Assembly (NCBI GenBank): GCA_946479075.1
Contig: CAMLDT010000078.1
Coordinates: 1 to 14,322, forward strand
Direction: 5' to 3'
DNA: 14,322 nt
Origin: an uncultured Polaromonas sp.
Lineage (GTDB): Bacteria > Pseudomonadota > Gammaproteobacteria > Burkholderiales > Burkholderiaceae
Positions within the stretch are counted from its first letter, which is position 1. Each line of letters starts with the position of its first letter. Made by a program: the position numbers and the translations under genes. Positions 1 to 5,761 of the stretch are shown here, piece by piece. The notes under the pieces are model-generated. The model made no database searches, was not told the DNA's origin, and saw only the letters and a list, made by a program, of their open reading frames with translations.

Positions 1-2
1 TC

Positions 3-473
3 CAGGGCTTCAACCTGTTTCCGCACCTGACGGTGGGCAAGAACATCATGCTGGCGCCCACGCTGGTCAAGAAAACCGCCGGCGCTGAGGCCGAAGCCCA
101 TGCCCGCAAGCTTCTGCAACGTGTCGGACTGGCAGAAAAATTCGACGCCTGGCCGGATCAGCTGTCGGGCGGCCAGCAGCAGCGCGTGGCGATTGCCCGC
201 GCGCTGGCGATGCAGCCCTCGGTGCTGCTGTGTGACGAGATCACCTCGGCGCTGGACCCGGAACTGGTCGGCGAGGTGCTGCAGGTGGTGGAAAGCCTGG
301 CCGCCGAAGGCATGACCCTGCTGATGGTCACGCACGAGATGAACTTCGCCCGCAAGGTCTGCGACCGCGTGGTTTTCATGCACCAGGGCCGCGTGCACGA
401 AACCGGCGCCCCCGGGCAGGTGTTCTCCAACCCCCAGACACCCGAGCTCCAGCAGTTTCTCGGCATGCTCTGA
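3..473 (+). CDS. Polar amino-acid ABC transporter ATP-binding protein (GlnQ/HisP type), 5' truncated
   Basis: The frame is open from the window edge, so the N-terminal ~90 residues with the Walker A motif are missing; 156 residues are visible of a family usually 240-260 long. The visible part begins at the Q-loop (QGFNLFPHLTV). It then shows the ABC signature LSGGQQQRVAIARAL, a Walker B/D-loop stretch LLCDEITSALDPELVGEV, and the H-loop in LLMVTHEMNFARKV, ending in the usual C-terminal region of the glutamine/histidine/arginine uptake ATPases. Walker B reads DEIT instead of the commoner DEPT; the catalytic Glu is kept. The protein would sit on the cytoplasmic face of the membrane and power uptake of a polar amino acid. 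The permease and binding-protein genes would lie upstream, outside the window. It appears unrelated to the metal genes downstream. Confidence 0.93.
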   Translation, partial: QGFNLFPHLTVGKNIMLAPTLVKKTAGAEAEAHARKLLQRVGLAEKFDAWPDQLSGGQQQRVAIARALAMQPSVLLCDEITSALDPELVGEVLQVVESLAAEGMTLLMVTHEMNFARKVCDRVVFMHQGRVHETGAPGQVFSNPQTPELQQFLGML

Positions 474-537
474 GTTTGAGCGCTGCACCGGGACGGCACA
501 GGTTTGCCGGCGTCCCCTCCAGCAGACAGGCCAGATT

Positions 538-591
538 GCTCTTGTTTTGATAGCTGTCAGCGCTGGTGCAGCAAGGGTTGGGGCCCATTTT
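538..591 (-). repeat. Copy B of a 54-nt dispersed repeat, intergenic
   Basis: Read on the minus strand this 54-nt stretch aligns without gaps to 5778-5831 (AAAAT-GGGCCC at one end, AGCGCT in the middle, CAGCTAT near the other end). The end forms a short hairpin, GCTAT with a 7-nt loop and AGAGC (one mismatch). It lies in the gap between the ABC ATPase and the thiol oxidoreductase. Similar elements are, from memory, abundant in Comamonadaceae genomes. The rest of the 474-717 gap shows no gene. Confidence 0.65.
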
Positions 592-717
592 ACCCATGAT
601 TTGCAGGGCTGAGCCCGTGCCGGCGCCCTCCTTGCCCGGCGCCCTTGGGCCGCCTTGCGCCCAGGCTTTGCAAGCCGCGCTGCGCCAGGCGCGCGCGGCT
701 GTGGCATCCTGAGCGCC

Positions 718-1434
718 ATGCGCACATCCCATCCGCCCGTCTCCTCCTCCATTTCCTCCATTTCCTCCATTCCCGCCGTTTCGCCTGTGTCCCTGATCTA
801 CATCGGTGATCCGATGTGTTCCTGGTGTTACGGCTTTGGCCGGCCGCTGGGGCAACTGTTGGCGCGTTTTCCGGAGGTGCCGGTGCAACTGGTGCTGGGC
901 GGCCTGCGCGCCTACAACACGCAGGTGATGGACGATGCGCTCAAAGCCAAACTGCGCGGCGCCTGGGCCGGCGTGGCAGAGCGCTCGGGCCAGCCGTTTT
1001 CACAGGGGCTGTTTGAGCGCACCGACTTTGTTTATGACACCGAGCCCGCCTGCCGCGCCGTGGTCACCGTGCGCGAACACGCGCCGCATCTGGCGCTGGC
1101 CATGTACCACGCGATCCAGCACGCGTTTTATGCCGATGGGCGCGACACCACCAAGGCCGCGGTGCTGGGCGAGATCTGGGACGAGGTGCATGGCCGCACC
1201 AAGGAGGCCTGGGGCCACATCGACTTCCTGCGCGACTTTGAAAGCGAGGCCATGCGCCAGCGCACGCGCGACGACTTTGCGCAGGCCCAGCGCTGGGGCG
1301 TGCGCGGTTTTCCGACGCTGCTGGTGGTGCGCGGTGACCAGGCGCAGGTCCTGAGCAACGGCTACACCGAAGCTGGGGGGCTGATCGACTCGCTGACCCG
1401 GGTGATGGCGGACGCAGGCCAGCGCTCAAGCTGA
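718..1434 (+). CDS. DsbA-family (FrnE-like) thiol-disulfide oxidoreductase
   Basis: The protein has 238 residues if started at ATG 718; an in-frame TTG at 655 would add 21 residues of low-complexity sequence and has no support. It has the thioredoxin-fold opening LIYIGDPMCSWCYGFG, with the redox motif CSWC at residues 34-37, and the cis-proline loop GVRGFPTLLV (Pro199). A helical insertion lies between them, as in DsbA/2-hydroxychromene isomerase-like proteins. There is no clear signal peptide: the N-terminus is a Ser/Ile/Pro-rich low-complexity stretch (residues 9-24) encoded by a short tandem repeat, so a cytoplasmic location like that of FrnE is more likely than periplasmic. It probably reduces or rearranges disulfides; the substrate is not known. 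It stands alone, with 73 nt before chrA. Genes of this kind are often linked to oxidative or metal stress, but the link here is inference. Confidence 0.88.
   Translation: MRTSHPPVSSSISSISSIPAVSPVSLIYIGDPMCSWCYGFGRPLGQLLARFPEVPVQLVLGGLRAYNTQVMDDALKAKLRGAWAGVAERSGQPFSQGLFERTDFVYDTEPACRAVVTVREHAPHLALAMYHAIQHAFYADGRDTTKAAVLGEIWDEVHGRTKEAWGHIDFLRDFESEAMRQRTRDDFAQAQRWGVRGFPTLLVVRGDQAQVLSNGYTEAGGLIDSLTRVMADAGQRSS
742..777 (+). repeat. Short tandem repeat in the oxidoreductase N-terminus
   Basis: Two exact copies of a 9-nt unit ATTTCCTCC (751-759, 760-768) are followed by a degenerate third (769-777) and preceded by TCC triplets. They encode a Ser-Ser-Ile run (SISSISSIP). The unit is a multiple of three, so copy-number change would keep the frame and only alter the length of the leader. 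Confidence 0.8.
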
Positions 1435-1481
1435 ACCCATGCCTTCCTGACGCCCTCGCCCCGCTTCCACAACCGTGTTCA

Positions 1482-1520
1482 TCGACTGTGTGCTATGACT
1501 GTGTGCCATGACTGTGCCCG
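1482..1520 (+). repeat. Imperfect 13-nt tandem repeat across the chrA start
   Basis: Three adjacent 13-nt units (1482-1494, 1495-1507, 1508-1520) share the core GACTGTG. The second and third both begin with ATG; only the third ATG (1508) is in frame with chrA. A 13-nt unit is not a multiple of three, so duplication shifts frame and leaves a decoy ATG just upstream of the real start. Confidence 0.7.
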
Positions 1521-2740
1521 TACCTGAGCATCCCCCCTTCACACATCCGCCGCGCGGCCGCAGCGGCCGGGTGGCCGAGGTGTTCCTGGCTTTCCTCCGG
1601 CTGGGCTTGACCTCATTCGGCGGGCCGGTCGCGCACCTGGCTTATTTCCGCACCGAATTTGTCGAGCGCCGCCAGTGGCTGGACGACCGCAACTATTCCG
1701 ATCTGGTGGCCCTGTGCCAGTTTTTGCCGGGTCCCGCGAGCAGCCAGGTCGGCATGGCGCTGGGCCTGGCCCGCGCCGGCTGGGCCGGGTCGCTGGCCGC
1801 GTGGCTTGGTTTCACCCTGCCCTCGGCGCTGGCACTGATCGGGTTCGCCAGTGGCATGGCGCATTACGGCGCATTGGCGGGCTCGGGCCTGGTGCATGGG
1901 CTCAAGGTGGTGGCGGTTGCCGTGGTGGCGCAAGCCGTGTGGGGCATGGCCAGATCCCTCTGCCCTGACCGGTTCCGCGCGGGCCTGGCGATTCTGGCGG
2001 CCCTGCTGACCCTGGCGCTGCCTGCGGCGCTGGGCCAGATCGGCGCCATCGTCATCTGCGGGCTGCTTGGGCGCTGGCTGCTGCACCTGCCGCCGCAGCC
2101 ACCGGCACAACACCAGGGTTATCCGGTGTCCAGGCGGGCGGCGTTGGTCGCCCTGGCACTTTTTGCCCTGCTGCTGGCCGGCTTGCCTGCCCTGGCGGCC
2201 AGCACCGGCTCACCGCTGCTGGCCCTGGTGGACGGTTTTTACCGCGCGGGTGCGCTGGTTTTCGGCGGCGGCCATGTGGTGCTGCCGCTGCTGCAGGCCA
2301 CGGTGGTGCCAGGCGGTTTTGTCAGCAACCCGGATTTTCTGGCGGGTTACGGCGCGGCGCAGGCGGTGCCCGGGCCCTTGTTCAGCTTTGCGGCGTATCT
2401 GGGGGCGGTCATGACGGGGCCGCTCACGGGCTGGATGGGTGGCCTGTTTTTTCTGACACTTCTGTTTGTCCCCGCCTGGCTGCTGGTGCTGGGCGCGCTG
2501 CCGTTTTGGGAAACGCTGCGCCAGCGCCCGGACATTCAAAGCACCGTGGCAGGCATCAACGCCGGTGTGGTGGGCGTGCTGCTGTCCGCGCTGTATGACC
2601 CGGTCTGGACCAGCGCGATCCATTCCAGGGCCGACTTCGCCCTGGCGCTGGCGGCCTTCGGCCTGCTGGTGTATGCCAAAGTCTCGCCGCTCTGGGTGGT
2701 GTTGTTCGCCGCGCTGGCCGGCGCAGTCATGACGTTTTGA
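1508..2740 (+). CDS. chrA: Chromate transporter ChrA (CHR family, two-domain)
   Basis: This 410-residue membrane protein has the two homologous halves of long-chain CHR proteins (usually ~400 residues). Half one carries FLRLGLTSFGGPVAHLAYF (FGGP at 37-40), ERRQWLDD and QFLPGPASSQVG (71-82). Half two carries FYRAGALVFGGGHVVLPLL (FGGGH at 252-256) and AQAVPGPLFSFAAYLG (PGP 288-290). About ten to twelve hydrophobic segments fill the rest. The family exports chromate from the cytoplasm, driven by the proton motive force, and protects against Cr(VI). ATG 1508 is chosen because the preceding ATG at 1495 is out of frame; no strong ribosome site is visible. No chrB regulator is present nearby. It converges with the MerR gene, so it is a separate transcription unit from the divalent-cation genes. 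Confidence 0.95.
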   Translation: MTVPVPEHPPFTHPPRGRSGRVAEVFLAFLRLGLTSFGGPVAHLAYFRTEFVERRQWLDDRNYSDLVALCQFLPGPASSQVGMALGLARAGWAGSLAAWLGFTLPSALALIGFASGMAHYGALAGSGLVHGLKVVAVAVVAQAVWGMARSLCPDRFRAGLAILAALLTLALPAALGQIGAIVICGLLGRWLLHLPPQPPAQHQGYPVSRRAALVALALFALLLAGLPALAASTGSPLLALVDGFYRAGALVFGGGHVVLPLLQATVVPGGFVSNPDFLAGYGAAQAVPGPLFSFAAYLGAVMTGPLTGWMGGLFFLTLLFVPAWLLVLGALPFWETLRQRPDIQSTVAGINAGVVGVLLSALYDPVWTSAIHSRADFALALAAFGLLVYAKVSPLWVVLFAALAGAVMTF

Positions 2741-2752
2741 CCAGGACCAACC

Positions 2753-2789
2753 GGGCTTGCTGTCTGCGCGGAAGGCATGAGGCAAGCCC
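2753..2789. terminator. Candidate terminator hairpin between convergent chrA and merR
   Basis: A perfect 8-bp inverted repeat, GGGCTTGC (2753-2760) and GCAAGCCC (2782-2789), encloses a 21-nt loop exactly in the gap between the two convergent genes. On the plus strand a run of seven T follows at about 2801-2807, 12 nt past the stem, which is further than in a standard intrinsic terminator. The position supports a shared terminator; the long loop and spacing keep confidence low. Confidence 0.35.
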
Positions 2790-3259
2790 TAGACGTGGCG
2801 TTTTTTTGAGGCGGGCGCGGCAGCCCCGGTCTGTTCGTCAGCCAGTTGGTGGAGAGCCTCGATGAGGTGGCAATGGGTGCCCGATCCGTCGCAGCGGTTG
2901 CGCAGGGCCTTCAGTTCTTTTTCCAGTGCCTTCAGCTCCGCCAGCCTTGTCCGCACATGGCCCAGGTGGCCGTCCAGCGTTTCGCAGGCCGCGGTGCAAT
3001 CGGCCTTGCTGTTCAGGTCCAGGGCAAGCAGGGTGCGGACCTCGTCGAGCGACATGTCCATGGCCCGGCACAGGCGGATGAACCGCAGCTGGTGCACATC
3101 GCCATCGCTATAAAATCGATAGCTGTTGTCCGTTCTCCCGTGAGGGCTCAGCAGATTTTCTTTCTCATAAAACCGGATGTTGGCGGCGCTGACGCCGCTG
3201 TGCCGCGCAGCTTCACCGATCTGATAACCGCGCGTCGGACGTGGACTTGAAACAGGCAT
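2789..3259 (-). CDS. cadR: MerR-family Cd(II)/Pb(II)-responsive regulator (CadR/PbrR type)
   Basis: Started at the ATG whose complement is 3257-3259, the protein has 156 residues. Upstream in-frame Met codons would add up to 42 residues of Trp-rich sequence and run into the promoter, so they are disfavoured. It has an N-terminal winged helix-turn-helix (GYQIGEAARHSGVSAANIRFYEKENLL, residues 11-37), the conserved FIRLCRAMDMSLDEVR segment, a long dimerization helix (~100-121), and Cys at 88, 123 and 130. Counting from the helix-turn-helix, these align with Cys77, Cys112 and Cys119, the metal ligands known for Pseudomonas CadR. The regulator should bind the operator at 3266-3286, repress without metal, and untwist the promoter when Cd, Pb or a similar soft cation binds. 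It is divergent from the CDF gene, its likely target. Confidence 0.9.
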   Translation of the reverse strand: MPVSSPRPTRGYQIGEAARHSGVSAANIRFYEKENLLSPHGRTDNSYRFYSDGDVHQLRFIRLCRAMDMSLDEVRTLLALDLNSKADCTAACETLDGHLGHVRTRLAELKALEKELKALRNRCDGSGTHCHLIEALHQLADEQTGAAAPASKKRHV

Positions 3260-3262
3260 CGC

Positions 3263-3293
3263 TTGACCTTGAAGTGACTTGAGGGTTTCCAAT
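3263..3293 (+). promoter_or_regulatory. MerR-type promoter/operator for the CDF gene and downstream metal genes
   Basis: A -35 box TTGACC (3263-3268) and a weak -10 TCCAAT (3288-3293) are separated by 19 bp, the overlong spacer typical of MerR-activated promoters. The spacer is covered by an imperfect 10-1-10 palindrome (3266-3286, ACCTTGAAGT-G-ACTTGAGGGT, 8 of 10 positions paired). The half ACTnGAGGGT and the overall layout resemble the pbrA promoter as I remember it. It starts just 4 nt from the regulator's start codon, so the same site would autoregulate it. Confidence 0.78.
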
Positions 3294-3329
3294 GATGCCA
3301 TCAGATCCGGAAACAAAGGAACACCGTTC

Positions 3330-3965
3330 ATGTCCGCCCATTGCCACCACGACCACCACCACGACGCCGATACCGACGCCGCCAACAGCCCGCGTTATCG
3401 CAAAATCCTCTGGATAGCGCTGGTCGTCAACTTCGCGATGTTCGCGGTCGAAATCGGTGCCGGCTTCCAGTCCGGCTCGGTCTCGCTGCTGGCCGATGCC
3501 ATCGACTTTTTCGGCGACGCGGCCAACTACGGTGTCACGCTGGCCGTGCTGTCCATGGGCCTGGTCTGGCGCGCCCGTGCGGCCTTGCTCAAGGCGGCCA
3601 GCATGGCCGGCTTCGGCGTTTTTGTGCTGGGGCGGGCGTTGTGGGTGGCCACCCAGGGCACCGCACCCGAAGCGCTGACCATGGGTGCCATCGGGCTGCT
3701 GGCGCTGGTGGCCAATGTCGCGGTGGCCGCGCTGCTCTACGCCTACCGCGAAGGCGATGCCAACATGCGCAGCGTCTGGCTGTGCTCGCGCAATGACGCC
3801 ATCGGCAATGTCGCCGTCATGCTGGCAGCACTCGGCGTCTTCGGCACCGGCAGCGCCTGGCCCGACCTGGCCGTCGCAACGGCGATGGCAGCGCTGGCGA
3901 TCACCGGCGCTTTTTCAGTGTTCAGGCAAGCGCGTGGTGAACTGCGCCAGGATCCCAAGGCGTGA
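3330..3965 (+). CDS. Short cation diffusion facilitator (CDF) metal transporter
   Basis: The protein has 211 residues from ATG 3330, preceded by AAAGGA at ~3315-3320; the TTG at 3279 lies inside the operator. A His-rich cytoplasmic N-terminus (residues 4-12, HCHHDHHHD) is followed by about six membrane segments. TM2 has LLADAIDFFGDAAN, giving the D-x3-D metal pair (Asp59, Asp63). TM5 has WLCSRNDAIGN, where Asp156 is kept and the residue four before it is Cys152, the place of His in zinc carriers such as YiiP. The cytosolic C-terminal domain (~80-90 residues) normal for the family is absent; the gene ends normally, so this looks like a CTD-less subfamily rather than a truncation. It should exchange protons for Cd, Zn, Pb or a related ion, moving it from cytoplasm to periplasm. 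It is controlled by the divergent CadR-like protein, and its stop abuts the next gene region. Confidence 0.88.
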   Translation: MSAHCHHDHHHDADTDAANSPRYRKILWIALVVNFAMFAVEIGAGFQSGSVSLLADAIDFFGDAANYGVTLAVLSMGLVWRARAALLKAASMAGFGVFVLGRALWVATQGTAPEALTMGAIGLLALVANVAVAALLYAYREGDANMRSVWLCSRNDAIGNVAVMLAALGVFGTGSAWPDLAVATAMAALAITGAFSVFRQARGELRQDPKA

Positions 3966-4006
3966 ACGTCCCCCTGCGTACCGCGGGGGCTTTGCCGGCT
4001 GTTAGC

Positions 4007-4390
4007 ATGGCGCCCGTGAAACGTTTGATCTGTCACTTCCTGATCGTCTGGCTGGCCCTGCTGTCCGGCGGAGCGCATGCCCATGCGACGGCGGACGCCG
4101 CCCTGGAACTGGGACACATCGCCGTCCATGCCGCCGAAGTGCAGGACGCCGGCACCAAAGACTTCAAGACCTCCGGCGCCACCCATGAGCACGGCGACGC
4201 CGACACCTGCAGTCAGAGCCACTGTGGCCACGGCCACACCACCGGCATGCCGGCGGCTCACCTGCATTTCAGCGATGCCAGCCGGGGCGTGTCCCTGCCG
4301 ACGCCGCAGGCCTGGGCCGGCCGCGAGCAATCCAACACCATCGAACGCCCGCAATGGCTGTTCACCACGCCTGCCGTGGTGAACCTTTGA
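4007..4390 (+). CDS. His-rich secreted protein, CzcI-like
   Basis: The protein has 127 residues from ATG 4007. GTG 4016 is also possible and would start the signal peptide directly (KRLICHFLIVWLALLSGGAHAHA); GTG 3962 overlaps the CDF stop but adds an unlikely leader. No strong ribosome site is visible for any of them. After the signal peptide comes a His/Asp/Cys-rich middle (THEHGDADTCSQSHCGHGHTT) and a C-terminal ERPQW segment that I recall from CzcI-type proteins at the head of czc operons. The likely role is binding or sensing metal in the periplasm, or modulating expression of the efflux system; CzcI function itself is poorly defined. It sits 41 nt after the CDF gene and 78 nt before the outer-membrane factor gene. 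Confidence 0.72.
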   Translation: MAPVKRLICHFLIVWLALLSGGAHAHATADAALELGHIAVHAAEVQDAGTKDFKTSGATHEHGDADTCSQSHCGHGHTTGMPAAHLHFSDASRGVSLPTPQAWAGREQSNTIERPQWLFTTPAVVNL

Positions 4391-4459
4391 GCTGACGGGC
4401 GCTTAAGACCCCTTTCATCTGCGCTCGCGCAAAGGTTCGCCGAAGTTGTTTCACTTCGG
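4381..4459 (+). promoter_or_regulatory. Two stacked hairpins in the leader of the RND operon
   Basis: Inverted repeat one pairs GAACCTTTGAGC (4381-4392, including the previous stop codon) with GCGCAAAGGTTC (4427-4438), 11 of 12 positions. Hairpin two is perfect: CCGAAGT (4440-4446), loop of 6, ACTTCGG (4453-4459). The last two bases of hairpin two are the GG of the ribosome site GGAGAA (4458-4463) serving the TTG start at 4469. The structure could modulate translation or attenuate transcription between the genes; there is no U-tract, so it is not a clear terminator. Confidence 0.4.
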
Positions 4460-4468
4460 AGAACATCC

Positions 4469-5761
4469 TTGTCTTTCTTTTCCGCTTTACGTTTGGCGCG
4501 GCCAGCCTGTGCGGTGCTCACGCTGTCGGCTGCCTTGGCCTGCGCGGCCGGCGCGCCCATCCCGCCGCCGTCGCCGCCTTCGCCGTCCCTTTCCCGCGAT
4601 CCCGCCGTCCCTGCACGCCAGGGTCCCAGCCTGCGCGAAGCCCTTGATGCCGCCTGGGCGCTGAGCCCGGCGGCCCGCAGCGCCGACAGCCGCCGCGCCG
4701 GGGTGCAGGCGCGCGAACGCGCCGCCTCATCCTGGATCGATGGCGCCCCCAGCGTCCTGCTGGCACAGCGCAGCGACCGCTTCAGCAACAACGGCGGCTT
4801 TCGCGAATACGAAGCCGAACTCGAACTGCCCCTCTGGAGCCCCGGCGTGCGCAGCGCCAGCCAGCGCGAGGTAGCGGCGCAGCGCCTGGCGTTTGAGCCC
4901 CAGCAGCTGCTGGCGCGACTGAGGGTCGCCGCCGATGTCCGCGAAGTGGCCGCCGCCCTGGCCGTGGCGCACACCGAGCGCGAACTGGCGGCGCGCAAAC
5001 ACAGCGAGGCGCTGGCGCTGGCACAGGATGTGGCGCGCCGGGTCACGGCCGGCGACAGCGCGCGCGTGGACGGCTTGCAGGCGCAGTCGCTGGTCGAGCA
5101 GGCCGCCAGCGGGCGCGACCAGGCAGACATCGCATGGACCCGCCTGCGCCACCGGTGGCTGGCCCTGACCGGCCTGCCGGAGTCGCCGGCACTGGACGAG
5201 GCGCTGCCGCCAGCCAGGCCCGGCATCCAGCCTGACCATCCGGCGCTGCTGGCGGCCCAGACCCGCCTCCAGGCTGCCCAGGCCAGGCTGGCACTGAGCG
5301 AAACCGACCGGCGTGATCCCGTGGCCATCGGTGTGGGCGTCACGCGTGAGCGCGCAAGCTTCGGTGCGGCCGCCGAAAACAGCCTGCGCATGGCGATCAG
5401 GATTCCCTTGGGCACCGACAGCCGCAACGCCCCGCGCATCGCCGCCGCACGCGCCGAACTCGATGACGCGCAGGCCGAACTCGACGCGGTGCAGCGGCAG
5501 ACCCAGGGCGAGCTGGCCTCGGCGCTGGCCGAACTCGAAGCGGCCCGCCGCACACAAGCCGGCATGGCCGAACGCGCGCGCCTCAGCAGCGAAGTGCAAA
5601 CCCTGATGGCCCGGTCCTACCGCCTGGGCGAGTCCGACTTGCCCAGCCGCCTGCGCGCCGACAGCGAAAAATTTGAAGCCGATCTGTCCCTGGCGCGCGC
5701 CCGTGTGGGCCTGCAGCGCGCCATCTCCCAATTGAACCAAGCCCTTGGACTGCTCCCATGA
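4469..5761 (+). CDS. TolC-family outer-membrane factor of a heavy-metal RND pump (CzcC-like)
   Basis: The protein has 430 residues, close to CzcC (~420). The start is TTG 4469: it has GGAGAA 5-10 nt upstream and gives a proper signal peptide (SALRLARPACAVLTLSAALACAAG). The mature N-terminus is Pro-rich (residues 30-42). The body is an Ala/Gln/Arg-rich alpha-helical hairpin repeat typical of TolC proteins: LREALDAAWALSPA near the start of the first repeat, LVEQAASGRDQADIAWTRLR, a second half with AIRIPLGTDSRNAPRIAAARAEL, and the C-terminal RVGLQRAISQLNQALGLLP. It should form the trimeric channel-tunnel in the outer membrane, docked by the adaptor encoded next. Its stop overlaps the next start (ATGA), indicating translational coupling. 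Confidence 0.9.
   Translation: MSFFSALRLARPACAVLTLSAALACAAGAPIPPPSPPSPSLSRDPAVPARQGPSLREALDAAWALSPAARSADSRRAGVQARERAASSWIDGAPSVLLAQRSDRFSNNGGFREYEAELELPLWSPGVRSASQREVAAQRLAFEPQQLLARLRVAADVREVAAALAVAHTERELAARKHSEALALAQDVARRVTAGDSARVDGLQAQSLVEQAASGRDQADIAWTRLRHRWLALTGLPESPALDEALPPARPGIQPDHPALLAAQTRLQAAQARLALSETDRRDPVAIGVGVTRERASFGAAAENSLRMAIRIPLGTDSRNAPRIAAARAELDDAQAELDAVQRQTQGELASALAELEAARRTQAGMAERARLSSEVQTLMARSYRLGESDLPSRLRADSEKFEADLSLARARVGLQRAISQLNQALGLLP

Noticed and set aside
655..717. Upstream TTG start for the DsbA-family protein.
   Set aside because: It adds a 21-residue Arg/Gly/Ala-rich leader without a signal-peptide pattern, while ATG 718 is adequate.
3112..3164. A fourth possible repeat copy inside the MerR gene: GCTAT-7 nt-ATAGC followed by GGGCT and ATTTT at about the right distance.
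   Set aside because: It is one base shorter, and the protein it codes (KENLL...NSYRFYSD) is standard MerR-family sequence, so protein conservation explains it. A repeat profile could settle this.
3260..3385. N-terminal extension of the MerR regulator (Trp-rich, up to 42 residues).
   Set aside because: It would read through the regulator's own operator and into the CDF coding region; all family homology starts after ATG at 3259.
3971..3989. Hairpin CCCCTGCG-3 nt-CGCGGGGG at the CDF/CzcI-like junction as a terminator.
   Set aside because: The stem is strong but the loop is only three bases and no T-run follows; the genes are only 41 nt apart and probably co-transcribed. It may slow translation of the next gene.
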